A program made the position numbers and the translations under genes. 64,000 bases of DNA from Sphingomonas_D zeicaulis (GTDB taxonomy: Bacteria > Pseudomonadota > Alphaproteobacteria > Sphingomonadales > Sphingomonadaceae). The stretch lies in contig NZ_JBNPXQ010000007.1 in assembly GCF_050433225.1 (NCBI RefSeq), positions 1 to 64,000 of the forward strand. Reading direction: 5' to 3'. The notes below the pieces were generated by a model, which saw only the letters and a list, made by a program, of their open reading frames with translations, had not been told where the DNA came from and searched no databases. Positions 41,426-50,731 of this stretch are shown here, piece after piece (the first letter of the stretch is position 1; each line of letters starts with the position of its first letter).

Positions 41426-42484
41426 ATGCATTTTCTAGACCAGGCCAAGATCTTCGTCCGCTCCGGCTCGGGCGGCCCCGGTGCCGTCAGCTTCCGGCGC
41501 GAGAAGTTCATCGAATATGGCGGCCCCGACGGCGGCAATGGCGGCAAGGGCGGCGACATCATCTTCGAAGCGGTCGCCGGCCTCAATACGCTGATCGACT
41601 TCCGCTATACCCAGCATTTTCGCGCCCCGCGCGGCAAGGGCGGTGCCGGTTCCAACCGCACCGGCGCCGGCGGCAACGATCTCGTCATCAAGGTGCCGGT
41701 CGGCACTCAGGTGATCTCCGAGAACAAGGAGGATGTGCTGCTCGACTTCACCAAGGTCGGCCAGCGCGAAGTCTTCCTGCGTGGCGGTGACGGTGGTCGC
41801 GGCAATCTCAGCTACAAGACCTCCACCAACCGCGCCCCGCGCCAGCACGGCACCGGCTGGCCCGGTGACGAGGCCTGGGTGTGGCTGCGGCTCAAGCTGC
41901 TCGCCGATGCCGGGCTCGTCGGCCTGCCCAACGCCGGCAAATCGACCTTCATCAACGGTGTGACCAACGCCAAGGCGAAGGTGGGCGCCTATGCCTTCAC
42001 CACCACCCGGCCCCAGCTCGGCGTAGTCAGCCATCACAATCGCGAATTCGTGGTCGCGGACATTCCGGGGCTGATCGAAGGGGCGGCGGACGGCGCCGGC
42101 ATCGGCGATCGCTTCCTCGGCCATATCGAGCGCTGCCGCGTGCTGCTGCACCTCGTCGACGTGACGCTGGACGATCCGATCGAAGCCTATCGCATCGTCC
42201 GCGCCGAGCTGGAAGCCTATGGCGGCGGCCTGATCGACAAGCCCGAAGTGCTGGCGCTCAACAAGAGCGACACGCTCGACGCCGAGCTGGTCGAGGAAAT
42301 CGCCGATGCGCTGCGCGAGGCGAGCGGCGCCGACGTGCTGCCGATGTCCGGCGCGTCCGGCGCCGGCGTGGACGCGGTGCTCGACCGCCTGGTCGCCGAG
42401 ATCGGGCCGGGCGAAGCCAACGCACCCGGCGAGATGGACGAGGATGAGGACGGCGAGGGGACCGGCGAATGGTCTCCGATCTAG
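41426..42484 (+). CDS. obgE: GTPase ObgE/CgtA
   Basis: A 352-residue Obg-family GTPase involved in late large-subunit ribosome assembly and stress control. The glycine-rich Obg domain covers about 1-158 (SGSGGPGAVSFRREKFIEYG, GGPDGGNGGKGGDI). The G domain follows with G1 GLPNAGKST (about 168), switch II DIPGLIEGA, NKSD and a final MSGASGAG. The C-terminal tail is acidic and short (EMDEDEDGEGTGEW), as in alphaproteobacteria. All GTPase motifs are intact. It is upstream of proB. Confidence 0.95.
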   Translation: MHFLDQAKIFVRSGSGGPGAVSFRREKFIEYGGPDGGNGGKGGDIIFEAVAGLNTLIDFRYTQHFRAPRGKGGAGSNRTGAGGNDLVIKVPVGTQVISENKEDVLLDFTKVGQREVFLRGGDGGRGNLSYKTSTNRAPRQHGTGWPGDEAWVWLRLKLLADAGLVGLPNAGKSTFINGVTNAKAKVGAYAFTTTRPQLGVVSHHNREFVVADIPGLIEGAADGAGIGDRFLGHIERCRVLLHLVDVTLDDPIEAYRIVRAELEAYGGGLIDKPEVLALNKSDTLDAELVEEIADALREASGADVLPMSGASGAGVDAVLDRLVAEIGPGEANAPGEMDEDEDGEGTGEWSPI

Positions 42485-42533
42485 GTCGCGGGGACCGTCA
42501 CCCCGGACCTAATCCCATATACGCCGATCTATC

Positions 42534-42643
42534 CGTCATCCCGGCCCTGAGCCGGGATCCCGCTTCTTCTTCCCTTGGCGCTGAACAGTCCCTTGCACGG
42601 CAGACCGGAAGAAGCGGGACCCCGGGTCAAGCCCGGGGTGACG
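42534..42643. repeat. palindromic intergenic repeat between obgE and proB
   Basis: Arms 42534-42569 and 42608-42643 pair over about 36 bases (GTCATCCCGGCCCTGAGCC against GGTCAAGCCCGGGGTGAC; GGGATCCCGCTTCTTC against GAAGAAGCGGGACCCC). It makes a long hairpin around a loop of about 38 bases. It fills most of the 210-base gap and resembles the repeats near other genes, but with a different sequence (CGTCATCCCGG type). There is no T-run. Confidence 0.75.
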
Positions 42644-42694
42644 AAGTGATGGGGTTCCGGACCATTCCGGCCCGCTTGCTCCAAGGCTGATGTC

Positions 42695-43810
42695 GTGACC
42701 TTCACCCCCGCCAACTGCCCGCGCCTCGTCATCAAGGTCGGCTCCTCGCTCCTCGTCGATCCCTCCGGCACGCTCCGGCGGGACTGGCTGGCCTCGCTTG
42801 TCGCCGACATTGCCGAGCGCCATGCCGCCGGGCAGCGGATCATCGTCGTCTCCTCCGGCGCGATCGCGCTGGGGGCACGGCGGCTCGGCTTGCCCAAGGG
42901 CGGGCGCGCCAGCCTGGAGGATGCGCAGGCCGCCGCCGCGACCGGGCAGATCGCGCTCTCAGGCTGCTGGGCGGAACTGCTCCACGGCCACAGCCTCACC
43001 GCCGCCCAGATGCTGGTGACGCTCGACGATCTCGAGGATCGCCGCCGCTATCTCAACGCCACCGCCACGCTCGACCGGCTGCTGACCTTGGGTGTCGTGC
43101 CAGTGATCAACGAGAATGACAGCGTCGCCACCACCGAGATCCGCTTCGGCGACAATGACCGGCTGGCCGCACGCGTCGGCCAGGCGGCGCATGCGCAGGG
43201 TGTGATCCTACTCTCCGACGTCGACGGCCTCTATGACCGCGATCCGACCGTCCATGCCGATGCCACGCGGATCGAGCAGGTCGACCGGATCGATCGCCAG
43301 ATCGTCGCGATGGGCGGCAGCGGCACATCCTCGGGCATGGGCTCGGGCGGCATGGCCTCCAAGCTGGAAGCAGCGCGGATCGCCACCGGTGCCGGCGCCG
43401 CGCTGGCGATCGTCTCGGGCAAGCATGATCGCCCGCTCGCGCGCTTCGCCGCCGGCGGCTGCGGCACCGTCTTTACCGCCGCGGTCAAGCCGCGCGCGCG
43501 CAAGAGCTGGATCGCCGGGCGACTGACAGTGCGCGGGCATATCGCGGTCGATGCCGGTGCGGCCAATGCGCTTGCGGGCGGCAAGAGCCTGCTCGCCGCC
43601 GGCGCCACCACCGTCGCCGGCCGCTTCGCGCGCGGCGACCTCATCGAGATCGTCGATGATCAGGGCCATGCGATCGCGCGCGGTCTCGCTGAATATGACA
43701 GCGAGGATGCCGCGCGCATCGTCGGCAAAAGGCGCGACGCGATCGAGGCGATCCTCGGCTACGCGCCGCGCGCCGCACTCGTTCATCGCGATCATATGGC
43801 CTTGCTGTGA
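42695..43810 (+). CDS. proB: glutamate 5-kinase
   Basis: A 371-residue enzyme with a GTG start, phosphorylating glutamate in the first step of proline synthesis. The amino-acid kinase fold covers about 1-265: VIKVGSSLL (12-20), VSSGAIALGARRLGL, GVVPVINENDSVATTE with its catalytic Asp, and GTSSGMGSGGMASKLEAA, the typical loop. A C-terminal PUA domain occupies about 280-358 (AGRLTVRGHIAVDAGA). Length and order match E. coli ProB. It overlaps the next gene by four bases, which is common in sphingomonads. Confidence 0.95.
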   Translation: MTFTPANCPRLVIKVGSSLLVDPSGTLRRDWLASLVADIAERHAAGQRIIVVSSGAIALGARRLGLPKGGRASLEDAQAAAATGQIALSGCWAELLHGHSLTAAQMLVTLDDLEDRRRYLNATATLDRLLTLGVVPVINENDSVATTEIRFGDNDRLAARVGQAAHAQGVILLSDVDGLYDRDPTVHADATRIEQVDRIDRQIVAMGGSGTSSGMGSGGMASKLEAARIATGAGAALAIVSGKHDRPLARFAAGGCGTVFTAAVKPRARKSWIAGRLTVRGHIAVDAGAANALAGGKSLLAAGATTVAGRFARGDLIEIVDDQGHAIARGLAEYDSEDAARIVGKRRDAIEAILGYAPRAALVHRDHMALL

Positions 43811-44718
43811 GCATATTCGCGCTGACCGGTGCGACCGGCTTCGTCGGCAAGACGCTGCTGCGCATGGCGGTGGCCGATGGCCATCAGGTCCGCGCGCTCA
43901 CCCGCCGGCCGCAGCCCGATATGCCAGGCGTCACCTGGATCGCAGGCGCGCTCGACACGCCGGAGCCGCTCGCCGAACTGGCACGGGGTGCCGATGCGGT
44001 GATCCACGTGGCCGGCGTGGTCAACGCGCCCGATCGCGCGGGCTTCGCCGCCGGCAATATCGAGGGCACCCGCGCGATGGTGCGCGCGGCCAGGCATGAA
44101 GGCGTCACCCGCTTCGTCCATGTCTCCTCGCTCTCCGCGCGCGAGCCGTCACTGTCTATCTATGGCTGGTCCAAGGCCGGTGCCGAGGATGTGGTGGCCG
44201 AAAGCGGGCTCGACTGGACGATGGTGCGGCCGCCGGCGATCTACGGCCCCGGCGACACCGAGATGCTCGACCTGTTCCGCATGGCGCGGCGCGGCGTGAT
44301 CATGCTGCCGCCCCGCGGCCGCTTCTCCGTGGTCGCGGTCACGGATCTGGCGCGGCTGCTGCTGACATTGGCCACGGGCCGCGCCGGCACCGGCCAGATC
44401 TATGAGGTGGATGACGGCGTTGCCGGCGGCTGGACCCATGAAGGGTTCGCGCACGCGATCGGCGCCGCGGTCGGCCGCCGCGTCCGCGCGATCCACACCC
44501 CCCGCCCGCTGCTCCGCGTCGCCTCCTCGATCGAACGCGCCGCACGGAAAACCCGCGCCAAGCTGACCGGCGACCGCGTCGGCTATCTGTGCCACCCGGA
44601 CTGGGTGAGCACCGCGATCCGCCAGCCCCCGGCCAATCTATGGCGCGCCGAAACCGACACCCGCGCCGGGCTGAAGGCGACCGCGGACTGGTATCGTGCC
44701 GAGGGCTGGCTGCGGTAA
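43807..44718 (+). CDS. NAD(P)-dependent epimerase/dehydratase-like protein
   Basis: A 303-residue extended short-chain dehydrogenase, start GTG overlapping the proB stop (GTGA). It has the Rossmann motif GATGFVGKTLL (8-18), VIHVAGVVN and HVSSLSAREPSLSIYGWSK, where YxxxK is Tyr-Gly-Trp-Ser-Lys, with PPAIYGPGD further on. The C-terminal third is less conserved. These proteins act on nucleotide sugars or on quinones and lignin-related aldehydes. The operon with obgE and proB is conserved in relatives, without a known functional link. Confidence 0.8.
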   Translation: MSIFALTGATGFVGKTLLRMAVADGHQVRALTRRPQPDMPGVTWIAGALDTPEPLAELARGADAVIHVAGVVNAPDRAGFAAGNIEGTRAMVRAARHEGVTRFVHVSSLSAREPSLSIYGWSKAGAEDVVAESGLDWTMVRPPAIYGPGDTEMLDLFRMARRGVIMLPPRGRFSVVAVTDLARLLLTLATGRAGTGQIYEVDDGVAGGWTHEGFAHAIGAAVGRRVRAIHTPRPLLRVASSIERAARKTRAKLTGDRVGYLCHPDWVSTAIRQPPANLWRAETDTRAGLKATADWYRAEGWLR

Positions 44719-44761
44719 GTTTCGGGCGCTTCTCCCGCACTTGGCGGGCGCTCGGATTATG

Positions 44762-44922
44762 TCCTCCCCGGAACGGGGAGGGGGACCGCGCCCGCAGGGC
44801 GTGGTGGTGGGGCCGGCACCGAAGCATCTGATCTCTCTACAGCGCGAGCGAGCCGGTCCGAGCCGGCCCCTCCACCACCGGCTTCGCCGGCGGTCCCCCT
44901 CCCCGAGCAAAGCTCGGGGAGG
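44762..44922. repeat. palindromic intergenic repeat (GGAGGGGGACCG type)
   Basis: Arms 44762-44817 and 44862-44922 pair in several stems (TCCTCCCCGG / GGGGAGGA, GGGGGACCG / CGGTCCCCC, GGTGGTGGGGCCGGC / GCCGGCCCCTCCACC). It lies between the epimerase stop and the convergent LamG gene and could act as a barrier to read-through. The rest of the gap shows nothing else. Confidence 0.8.
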
Positions 44923-44962
44923 AACATTCGGTCTTCAGCCCGGATGTGCGAAAGCCCCCCCC

Positions 44963-47900
44963 CTATTTCTGTCGCAACGCCAACGGCACGCGATTGTTCT
45001 GCCGCGTCAGTTCCGGCGCATCCTCCGCCAGCGCCACCTCCGCGGTCAGCGTCTCCGCATCCACCTTTGCCGGCAGCTTGAAAGTCACCGCCACCGTGCG
45101 CGGCTTGAGATCCAGCGGGGCCTCCAGCGCCGGGATCGGCTCGCTCGCCACTTCCGCGCCATCCGCCCCGCGCAGCACCGCACGGCCGCCGGGAACGGCC
45201 TGGCTGCCGAGGCTGTGGACGGTCAGGGTCACGCGCCGCCCCTTCACCGCGATGTCGTGCGCGCCGATGCCGAGGTCGGGCCGATGCTCCACCGGGGTCG
45301 ACGGGCGCAGCAGCTCGAATTCATAGACCACGGTCTCGCCGGGCGTGAAGCGCACCTCGGTGTTGGCGCTGCGCTCCAAGGTCACATCATGCGATTCGCC
45401 CGCGGGCACCAAAGTCTTGCCGTCGTCGGGCGTGGTGTAGCGGCGGACGCGCCAGGTGCCGGCGATCACGTTCCAGGTGGACATCATCGCACGCTGCTCG
45501 ACCGCGGAGAGGTTGTAGCCGATCACGCGCAGCTTGTCCGGCCGGGCGCCCGGCACGAGGATCGCGACCTGCTCCGCCCCGCCCGGCTGGTCGAACCGCC
45601 AGCTCACGAAATGCGTCGGGAAATGCATGTTCCGCCGCAGCGCCACCGCGCCCAGCCGCTCGCGCTGGAGGATATCGCTGGGCGAATCGACCCGGTCGGA
45701 CCACCAATCGCCCTCGGTGTTCATATACATGTGCTGCTGGCGCTCGATGATCGAATCGCCGTGCAGCTTCGTCAGCGCGGCGGTGTCGCCGGTCGCCGCC
45801 CAGCGGGCGTAGAGCGCGAACGCGTCATTGCTCTTCGACGCCGCCAGTTGATCCCGCCATTCGTCGCCCTGCGCGAGGCGATCGAACAGATTGTCGCCCA
45901 GTTCGGCAATCGATGCCGGTCCGGCGCGGGCAACGCGCGCATCGATGGGCTGGAGATATTTGGTGTCGCCGGTCAGCCGCCACGCCGCCCACGCGGTCTG
46001 CAGCACGATCGTCGATCCGCCGCCGTCGCCGGCACGCTCCTTGTCCGAATACCAATTGATCTCGTTCGGATAGGCCCAGACGCCCTTCTCATCCTTGCGG
46101 CCATGCGCCATCCAGCCGTCCATCAGCCCGGTGATCTGGTTGGTGGCGACCGGATTGCCGTTGAATGCGGCCAGCATCGTCGGCACGTGCATCACCGTGA
46201 AGCCGTAGGGCTTCTGCCAGGACCAGGGATCGTCGCGGTAGATCTTGCGCCCGCCGAACCAGCTCGACGCGAAATGGACATGCCCCGCCGGGTTGCGCAG
46301 CAGCACGCGTGAGAGGCCGTCGACATTCTCCATCAGCCGCTCGACCGCCAGCGGCTCGCCCCAATTGAGGTAGAGCCGCTCGGCATTGCTGTTGAGCCCT
46401 TCCTCATAGACGTGGAGTTCGTCGGTCTCGATCGTGCCGAGGCCGTTGGTGATCATGCCATTCTTGTAGACCGCGTCGGACAGCGCGCGCAGCGAGGCGT
46501 TGATCTTGTCGGGGTCGACACCCATCAGCGCCAGCCCCGGCCATTGCTGGGTCAGATCGGTATCGTCCGAAAGCCCGCCGCCGAAATCGCCATAGGGCAC
46601 CTGGCGATTGTCGATCCACCAGTTGATGAAGCGGCCGACCAGCTTCAGATCCTCGACCTGCCGGAACGCCCACAGCGGCACGTTTGCGGGCGCCTGCGGC
46701 AAGGCGACGGCGGGGAAATTCTCCGGGCGATAATTGATGTCAGCCCAATATCCCCGCGCCAGCTCATTGTCCGGATCGACGCGCAGCAGGTCGGAAACAT
46801 CGGCGAAAATGCGGTCATAGAGCGGCGCGCGGCGCGAGGCGGTATGTTCCTCGACCAGGAAGGCCCAATTGTCCTTCACCTGGTTGAAGCGGTCGGCGAC
46901 ATGCTCCTTCGCCGCATCCTTGCGCGGCTTGAACACCAGCCGGATGCGGGTGCCGTCGAGGCTGGTCGCGTCGAAATCGGCGGCGCCCGAGGCGACCGTC
47001 AGATAGAGGCTGTCATGCGAAAGGATGCGATCGCGCAGGTCGAGCCACAAGGTCCGCGCCTCGCCCGCGCGCACCGAGACCGAGACGTCGATCATGTCGC
47101 GTCCCGGCCAGATCGGATCCTTCACCCGGATGTTGAGCGGCACGAGGCCCTTGCCGTCACCCTTCACCTTGAGCGCGGGCAGATCGATCGCGATGCCGTC
47201 CAGCCCGTCATGGATGTTCTGCCAGCCATAATCCCAGGCGCGCGCGACCGGCTGGTCGGCGGGTGCCGGGCCGAAGCTGGCGGGGATGAGCACATGGACG
47301 ATCGGCGCCGCGCCCTTCATCCGCTCGGCGGCGCCGCTCGCGCCCGCAGCGCCCGCCCCCACCGCGGCGCGCACGCCCGATGTCGGCATGGCGAGCACGG
47401 TGCTGCGCTCGTCCGGTGCATGGCGCCCGGCGATGAAGGCGTTGAGGTCGTTCAATATCTCCATGCGCGGCGCCACCGCGCTGCGGATCGTGTAGTCGAG
47501 CTGGAAACTGCCCTCCGGCACCACGCCCTTGCCGACATCATAGGCCCAGATTTCCTGGATCGGCTGTTCCTGCATGGTGTTGGTGAAGCTCAGAGTGCCG
47601 CCGGAGCGCGCTGCGAAGCTGTCGACGCTGCGCACCACGCCCGCCTTGCGCGTCGCCAGCTTCTGCGACGTCGTGCCATCGGACCAGTCGAGCGTGCCAT
47701 AGGCGGCACCGCGCAGTTCGACGCGGTTGAAGCGCTCGCCGGCGGGCACGGTCAGCCGATAGATCTTGCCGCCCTCGACATAGACGTTCCAGTCCGGAAG
47801 CTGGAAATAATCGTCGCGCCCCGGCAGTTTGGAGCGGTTGTAGACGCCGGGCCAGGTGGTCTCGGCGATGCCGTCCACGCCCTTCCACATCCATTCCTTC

Positions 47901-48799
47901 ATGTCCTTCGCGTCGGCGAATTCCACCTTGCGGATGCGGGTGACAAGATCTTCCAGCAGCGGCGGCGCGCCGGCATCCCAGCCATAACGATGCGCCCAGG
48001 CGGCGCGGCGTGCTCCGTCCTGCGTCGCCGGGGCAGCCGGCGCCGGTTCCCGCTTCGCCGCGAGCGCCGCGACGGCGGCCGCGTCGAGCATCCGGTCATA
48101 GACGCGGATCTCGTCGAGGTCGGAGCCGCGCATGAAATTGTAGCGGCTCTGCACCTGGTGCGGTGAAAGCACGCGGCCGGCGAGCCCGAAACTGTCGAGC
48201 CCCGCGTCGAGATCGGCCTTCTGGTCGAGCTTCGCCACCTCCTGCCCGTCGACGAACAGCCGCACGCCGCTGGTCTCATCCCACCCGAAGGCGATGTGGT
48301 GCCACGCCGCCGGATCGGGCAGCGCCGGCATCGCGAAGGACACGCGCAGGCGCGAGAGATTGGCGTCGGTCACGAAGGCGTCGAAGCCCTTGCCGTTCCA
48401 GTCGATGCGCAGGAAGGCCATGTCCCAGCTCGAATGATCGGCATAGCCCGCGCGGAAGATCACGAACGGCGCCTCGCCCACCGGCTGCCGCGCGCGCCAG
48501 AAGAAGGCCAGCGTGCCGCGCGCCGCCTGCATGTTGCCCGGCGCCTTCCACGCGACATAGCCGTCATCCGCCCATTCCGCCGCGCCGCCGATCGCGCCGT
48601 TGGGCACGACCTTCAGATTGCTGCGGAAATTGGGCACCGGATCGCCGCCCGCGACATCGGCGGTCAAGCTTTCGTCCACCGAGGCGCGGAAGAGGAGGCC
48701 GGGATCCGTGCGCGGGCTATCGACGCTCTGGGCATGCGCGGCACCGGCGATCAGCGCGGTGGCCAGCGAGAGCAGCGAGGCGGTGCGGAAACGGGTCAA
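44963..48799 (-). CDS. large secreted LamG-domain glycan-degradation candidate
   Basis: A 1278-residue exported protein. Signal peptide to about residue 24; a LamG/concanavalin-like jelly roll near 30-240 (AFFWRARQPVGEAPFVIF, WHHIAFGWDETSGVRLFVDG); a further sugar-binding-like region near 300-420. A long central part is rich in Trp and Tyr (WPGLALMGVDPDKINASLR, VHFASSWFGGRKIYRDDPW), and an all-beta C-terminal part follows from about 1100. I cannot assign a known carbohydrate-active family. It is divergent from a Tat-exported LamG protein and lies near a fucosidase. It probably degrades a plant polysaccharide. Confidence 0.7.
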   Translation of the reverse strand: MTRFRTASLLSLATALIAGAAHAQSVDSPRTDPGLLFRASVDESLTADVAGGDPVPNFRSNLKVVPNGAIGGAAEWADDGYVAWKAPGNMQAARGTLAFFWRARQPVGEAPFVIFRAGYADHSSWDMAFLRIDWNGKGFDAFVTDANLSRLRVSFAMPALPDPAAWHHIAFGWDETSGVRLFVDGQEVAKLDQKADLDAGLDSFGLAGRVLSPHQVQSRYNFMRGSDLDEIRVYDRMLDAAAVAALAAKREPAPAAPATQDGARRAAWAHRYGWDAGAPPLLEDLVTRIRKVEFADAKDMKEWMWKGVDGIAETTWPGVYNRSKLPGRDDYFQLPDWNVYVEGGKIYRLTVPAGERFNRVELRGAAYGTLDWSDGTTSQKLATRKAGVVRSVDSFAARSGGTLSFTNTMQEQPIQEIWAYDVGKGVVPEGSFQLDYTIRSAVAPRMEILNDLNAFIAGRHAPDERSTVLAMPTSGVRAAVGAGAAGASGAAERMKGAAPIVHVLIPASFGPAPADQPVARAWDYGWQNIHDGLDGIAIDLPALKVKGDGKGLVPLNIRVKDPIWPGRDMIDVSVSVRAGEARTLWLDLRDRILSHDSLYLTVASGAADFDATSLDGTRIRLVFKPRKDAAKEHVADRFNQVKDNWAFLVEEHTASRRAPLYDRIFADVSDLLRVDPDNELARGYWADINYRPENFPAVALPQAPANVPLWAFRQVEDLKLVGRFINWWIDNRQVPYGDFGGGLSDDTDLTQQWPGLALMGVDPDKINASLRALSDAVYKNGMITNGLGTIETDELHVYEEGLNSNAERLYLNWGEPLAVERLMENVDGLSRVLLRNPAGHVHFASSWFGGRKIYRDDPWSWQKPYGFTVMHVPTMLAAFNGNPVATNQITGLMDGWMAHGRKDEKGVWAYPNEINWYSDKERAGDGGGSTIVLQTAWAAWRLTGDTKYLQPIDARVARAGPASIAELGDNLFDRLAQGDEWRDQLAASKSNDAFALYARWAATGDTAALTKLHGDSIIERQQHMYMNTEGDWWSDRVDSPSDILQRERLGAVALRRNMHFPTHFVSWRFDQPGGAEQVAILVPGARPDKLRVIGYNLSAVEQRAMMSTWNVIAGTWRVRRYTTPDDGKTLVPAGESHDVTLERSANTEVRFTPGETVVYEFELLRPSTPVEHRPDLGIGAHDIAVKGRRVTLTVHSLGSQAVPGGRAVLRGADGAEVASEPIPALEAPLDLKPRTVAVTFKLPAKVDAETLTAEVALAEDAPELTRQNNRVPLALRQK

Positions 48800-48854
48800 G
48801 GGATACTCTCCTGAGGGCGGGCGACCATCGGTTTATTTTCGTCTTTTTGGTAGT

Positions 48855-48870
48855 TGGAAACCGGTGTCAC
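48855..48870. promoter_or_regulatory. candidate LacI-type operator between the LamG genes
   Basis: TGGAAACCGGTGTCAC has an ACCGGT core with partial dyad (TGGAAACC / GGTGTCAC). The shape fits LacI-family sites often seen before carbohydrate genes. It lies in the promoter region of the 1278-residue LamG gene. No LacI-family regulator is in this window. The symmetry is imperfect. Confidence 0.35.
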
Positions 48871-48893
48871 GGGCAACCCCGATTTGCTAGAAA

Positions 48894-49055
48894 GCCCTCT
48901 CCCGCACTTCGCGGGAGAGGGTTGGGTGAGGGGCCGAGCGCAGCGAGGCTTCTTCTTGTTCTTCAACTCCGCATCTGCGGATCGCTCGGTGCCGAAGAAC
49001 GCTCGCTTCGCTCGCGCCCTCACCCACCCCTCTCCCGCGAAGTGCGGGAGAGGGC
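48894..49055. repeat. palindromic repeat reaching a ribosome site
   Basis: Arms 48894-48932 and 49016-49055 pair over about 40 bases, each containing its own hairpin (CTCTCCCGCACTTCGCGGGA / TCCCGCGAAGTGCGGGAGAG). The right arm ends 17 bases before the GTG start of the LamG gene at 49072, and the A-rich tail (CAAAAAAAGGAGAG) supplies its ribosome site. It occupies most of the divergent gap, so both promoters must lie around it. Confidence 0.8.
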
Positions 49056-49071
49056 AAAAAAAGGAGAGTCC

Positions 49072-49770
49072 GTGCCCGTCCTCACCCGCCGCGACATGCT
49101 GATCGGCACGCTCGCCACCACATTCATCACCGCCCCTGCGCTCGCCCGTCCGCGCGCTGAAATCTGGACGTTCGACGATCTCACCCGCATCGGCGGCCAC
49201 CCGGTCCGCGTCGAGGGCGCACCGATCCTCGTCGATTCCCCGCTCGGCGCGGCGCTGACCTTCGATGGCGAGGATGATGCGCTCTTCATCGACCATCACC
49301 CCCTCGCCGGCGCGGAGCGCTTCACCTTCGAAGCGCTGTTCCGCCCCGACGGCGGCGCGTTCGAGCAGCGCTGGTTCCACCTCGAAAGCGACCAGACCCC
49401 GCCGGTCGCGCCCGGCACCGGCACCACCCGGATGCTGTTCGAGATCCGCGTCGTCGAGGATCATTGGTATCTCGACGCGTTCATGCGGGGCGACGGCTAC
49501 AACCAAGTGCTGATCGTGCCCGAGAAGCGCTTCCCCGTCGGCGCATGGTATCATGTCGCGCAGAGCTATGACGGCACCACCTACCGCTCTTACGTCAACG
49601 GCGCGCTGCAGGCGGAAGCGGCGGTGCCGTTCAAGCCACAGGGACCGGGCAAGGCGTCGGTCGGTATCCGCATGAACAGGGTCAATCCGTTCAAGGGTGC
49701 GGTGCGACAGGCCGCATTCGTGAAAGGCGAAGCGAAACGACCGGGCGAGTTTGTACTGAAGCGCCCTTGA
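49072..49770 (+). CDS. Tat-exported LamG-domain protein
   Basis: A 232-residue protein. The GTG at 49072 has GGAGAG five bases upstream. The N-terminus is a twin-arginine signal (LTRRDMLIGTLATTFITAPA), so it is folded before export. The rest is a single LamG/concanavalin A-like jelly roll (GAALTFDGEDDALFIDHHPL, GAWYHVAQSYDGTTYRSYV) with no catalytic addition. It probably binds polysaccharide in the periplasm. It faces the large LamG protein, sharing a promoter region, and is followed by alkB, 82 bases away. Confidence 0.8.
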   Translation: MPVLTRRDMLIGTLATTFITAPALARPRAEIWTFDDLTRIGGHPVRVEGAPILVDSPLGAALTFDGEDDALFIDHHPLAGAERFTFEALFRPDGGAFEQRWFHLESDQTPPVAPGTGTTRMLFEIRVVEDHWYLDAFMRGDGYNQVLIVPEKRFPVGAWYHVAQSYDGTTYRSYVNGALQAEAAVPFKPQGPGKASVGIRMNRVNPFKGAVRQAAFVKGEAKRPGEFVLKRP

Positions 49771-49852
49771 GTTGACAGCGCTCTTGCAGCCTCCCGCTGC
49801 AACGGCGACAAATCCGATGCCATCGTCTGGTTCGTGCAGTTGGAGGTGTCCG

Positions 49853-50605
49853 ATGGATGACCTGTTCAGCGGTGCTGGCGCGACAGACCTCCCGTTCCGC
49901 CTCCCGGGCGGCGATGGTTATGCCGCGCGCTGGAACGAGGCGCTGCGCGGTTTCGACGTAGAGGTGCCCGATGGCGCCTTCTTCTACGCCGAGGCCTTTT
50001 TCGGCCGTGCGGTGAGCGACCGCGCGATCGACTATTTCCAGGAGAATGACAGCATCGACTGGCGCAGTGCGCGATCGCGCGATGTCGATGCGGAAACGCT
50101 GGAGCGCATCCGCTTCGCCAACATCGCGTGGAAGCAGGACCGGATCAGCATGTACGGCAAGCAGATCCCGCTGCCCCGGCTGACGAGCTGGTATGGCGAT
50201 GCCGGCCGATCCTACACCTATTCGGGCATCACCTCGCATCCCAACCCGTGGAACAAGGGCCTGCTCCACCTCAAGGAGAAGATCGAGGCCTGCGCCGGCA
50301 TCCGCTTCAACTCGGTGCTGCTCAACTGGTATCGCGACGGCGACGATCATCTGAGCTGGCACGCCGACGACGAACCGGAACTCGGACGCAATCCGATCAT
50401 TGCGTCTGCCAGCTTCGGCGCGGCCCGTGATTTCGTGATCCGCCGTCATGACGATCCGTCGGTAAGGATCATGCTGCCGCTGCGTCATGGCTCCTTGCTG
50501 GTGATGAAAGGCGCGCTCCAGCATTTCTGGCAGCACGCCGTGCCCAGGCGCAAGGCCGTCGAGGGATCACGCTTCAACCTGACGTTTCGCCGCGTCCTGG
50601 ATTGA
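49853..50605 (+). CDS. alkB: AlkB-type 2-oxoglutarate dioxygenase
   Basis: A 250-residue Fe(II)/2-oxoglutarate enzyme that repairs alkylated DNA or RNA. The iron ligands are His170 and Asp172 (SWHADDEPELG) and His228 (FWQHAVP). 2-oxoglutarate is bound by Arg240 and Arg246 (GSRFNLTFRR). The nucleotide-recognition lid includes LTSWYGDAGRSYTYSG. It is longer than E. coli AlkB (216) and is nearer the ABH2-like bacterial branch. GGAGG precedes the ATG. No ada or alkA is adjacent. Confidence 0.9.
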   Translation: MDDLFSGAGATDLPFRLPGGDGYAARWNEALRGFDVEVPDGAFFYAEAFFGRAVSDRAIDYFQENDSIDWRSARSRDVDAETLERIRFANIAWKQDRISMYGKQIPLPRLTSWYGDAGRSYTYSGITSHPNPWNKGLLHLKEKIEACAGIRFNSVLLNWYRDGDDHLSWHADDEPELGRNPIIASASFGAARDFVIRRHDDPSVRIMLPLRHGSLLVMKGALQHFWQHAVPRRKAVEGSRFNLTFRRVLD

Positions 50606-50686
50606 GCGGGCGATCCAAACTCGAACGTTTTCAAACGACTTTTACATATGCAACTTGCGCCACATCGCGCCCGCTGTCAGATTTCT

Positions 50687-50718
50687 TTCGATCACCAGAC
50701 AGATCGCAAATGATCGAA
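50687..50718 (+). promoter_or_regulatory. hairpin at the ribosome site of the fucosidase gene
   Basis: TTCGATCA and TGATCGAA make 8 perfect base pairs around 16 bases, and the right arm touches the AAGGAGG site (from 50717). It could lower translation until opened, or be an operator. The gap 50606-50731 has an AT-rich TTTTACATATG stretch likely to be the promoter. Confidence 0.35.
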
Positions 50719-50731
50719 GGAGGGGACGGTT

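Noticed and set aside
46412..48166. Long plus-strand frame opposite the LamG gene
   Set aside because: Antisense shadow with skewed Arg/Asp/Val composition and no recognisable domain.
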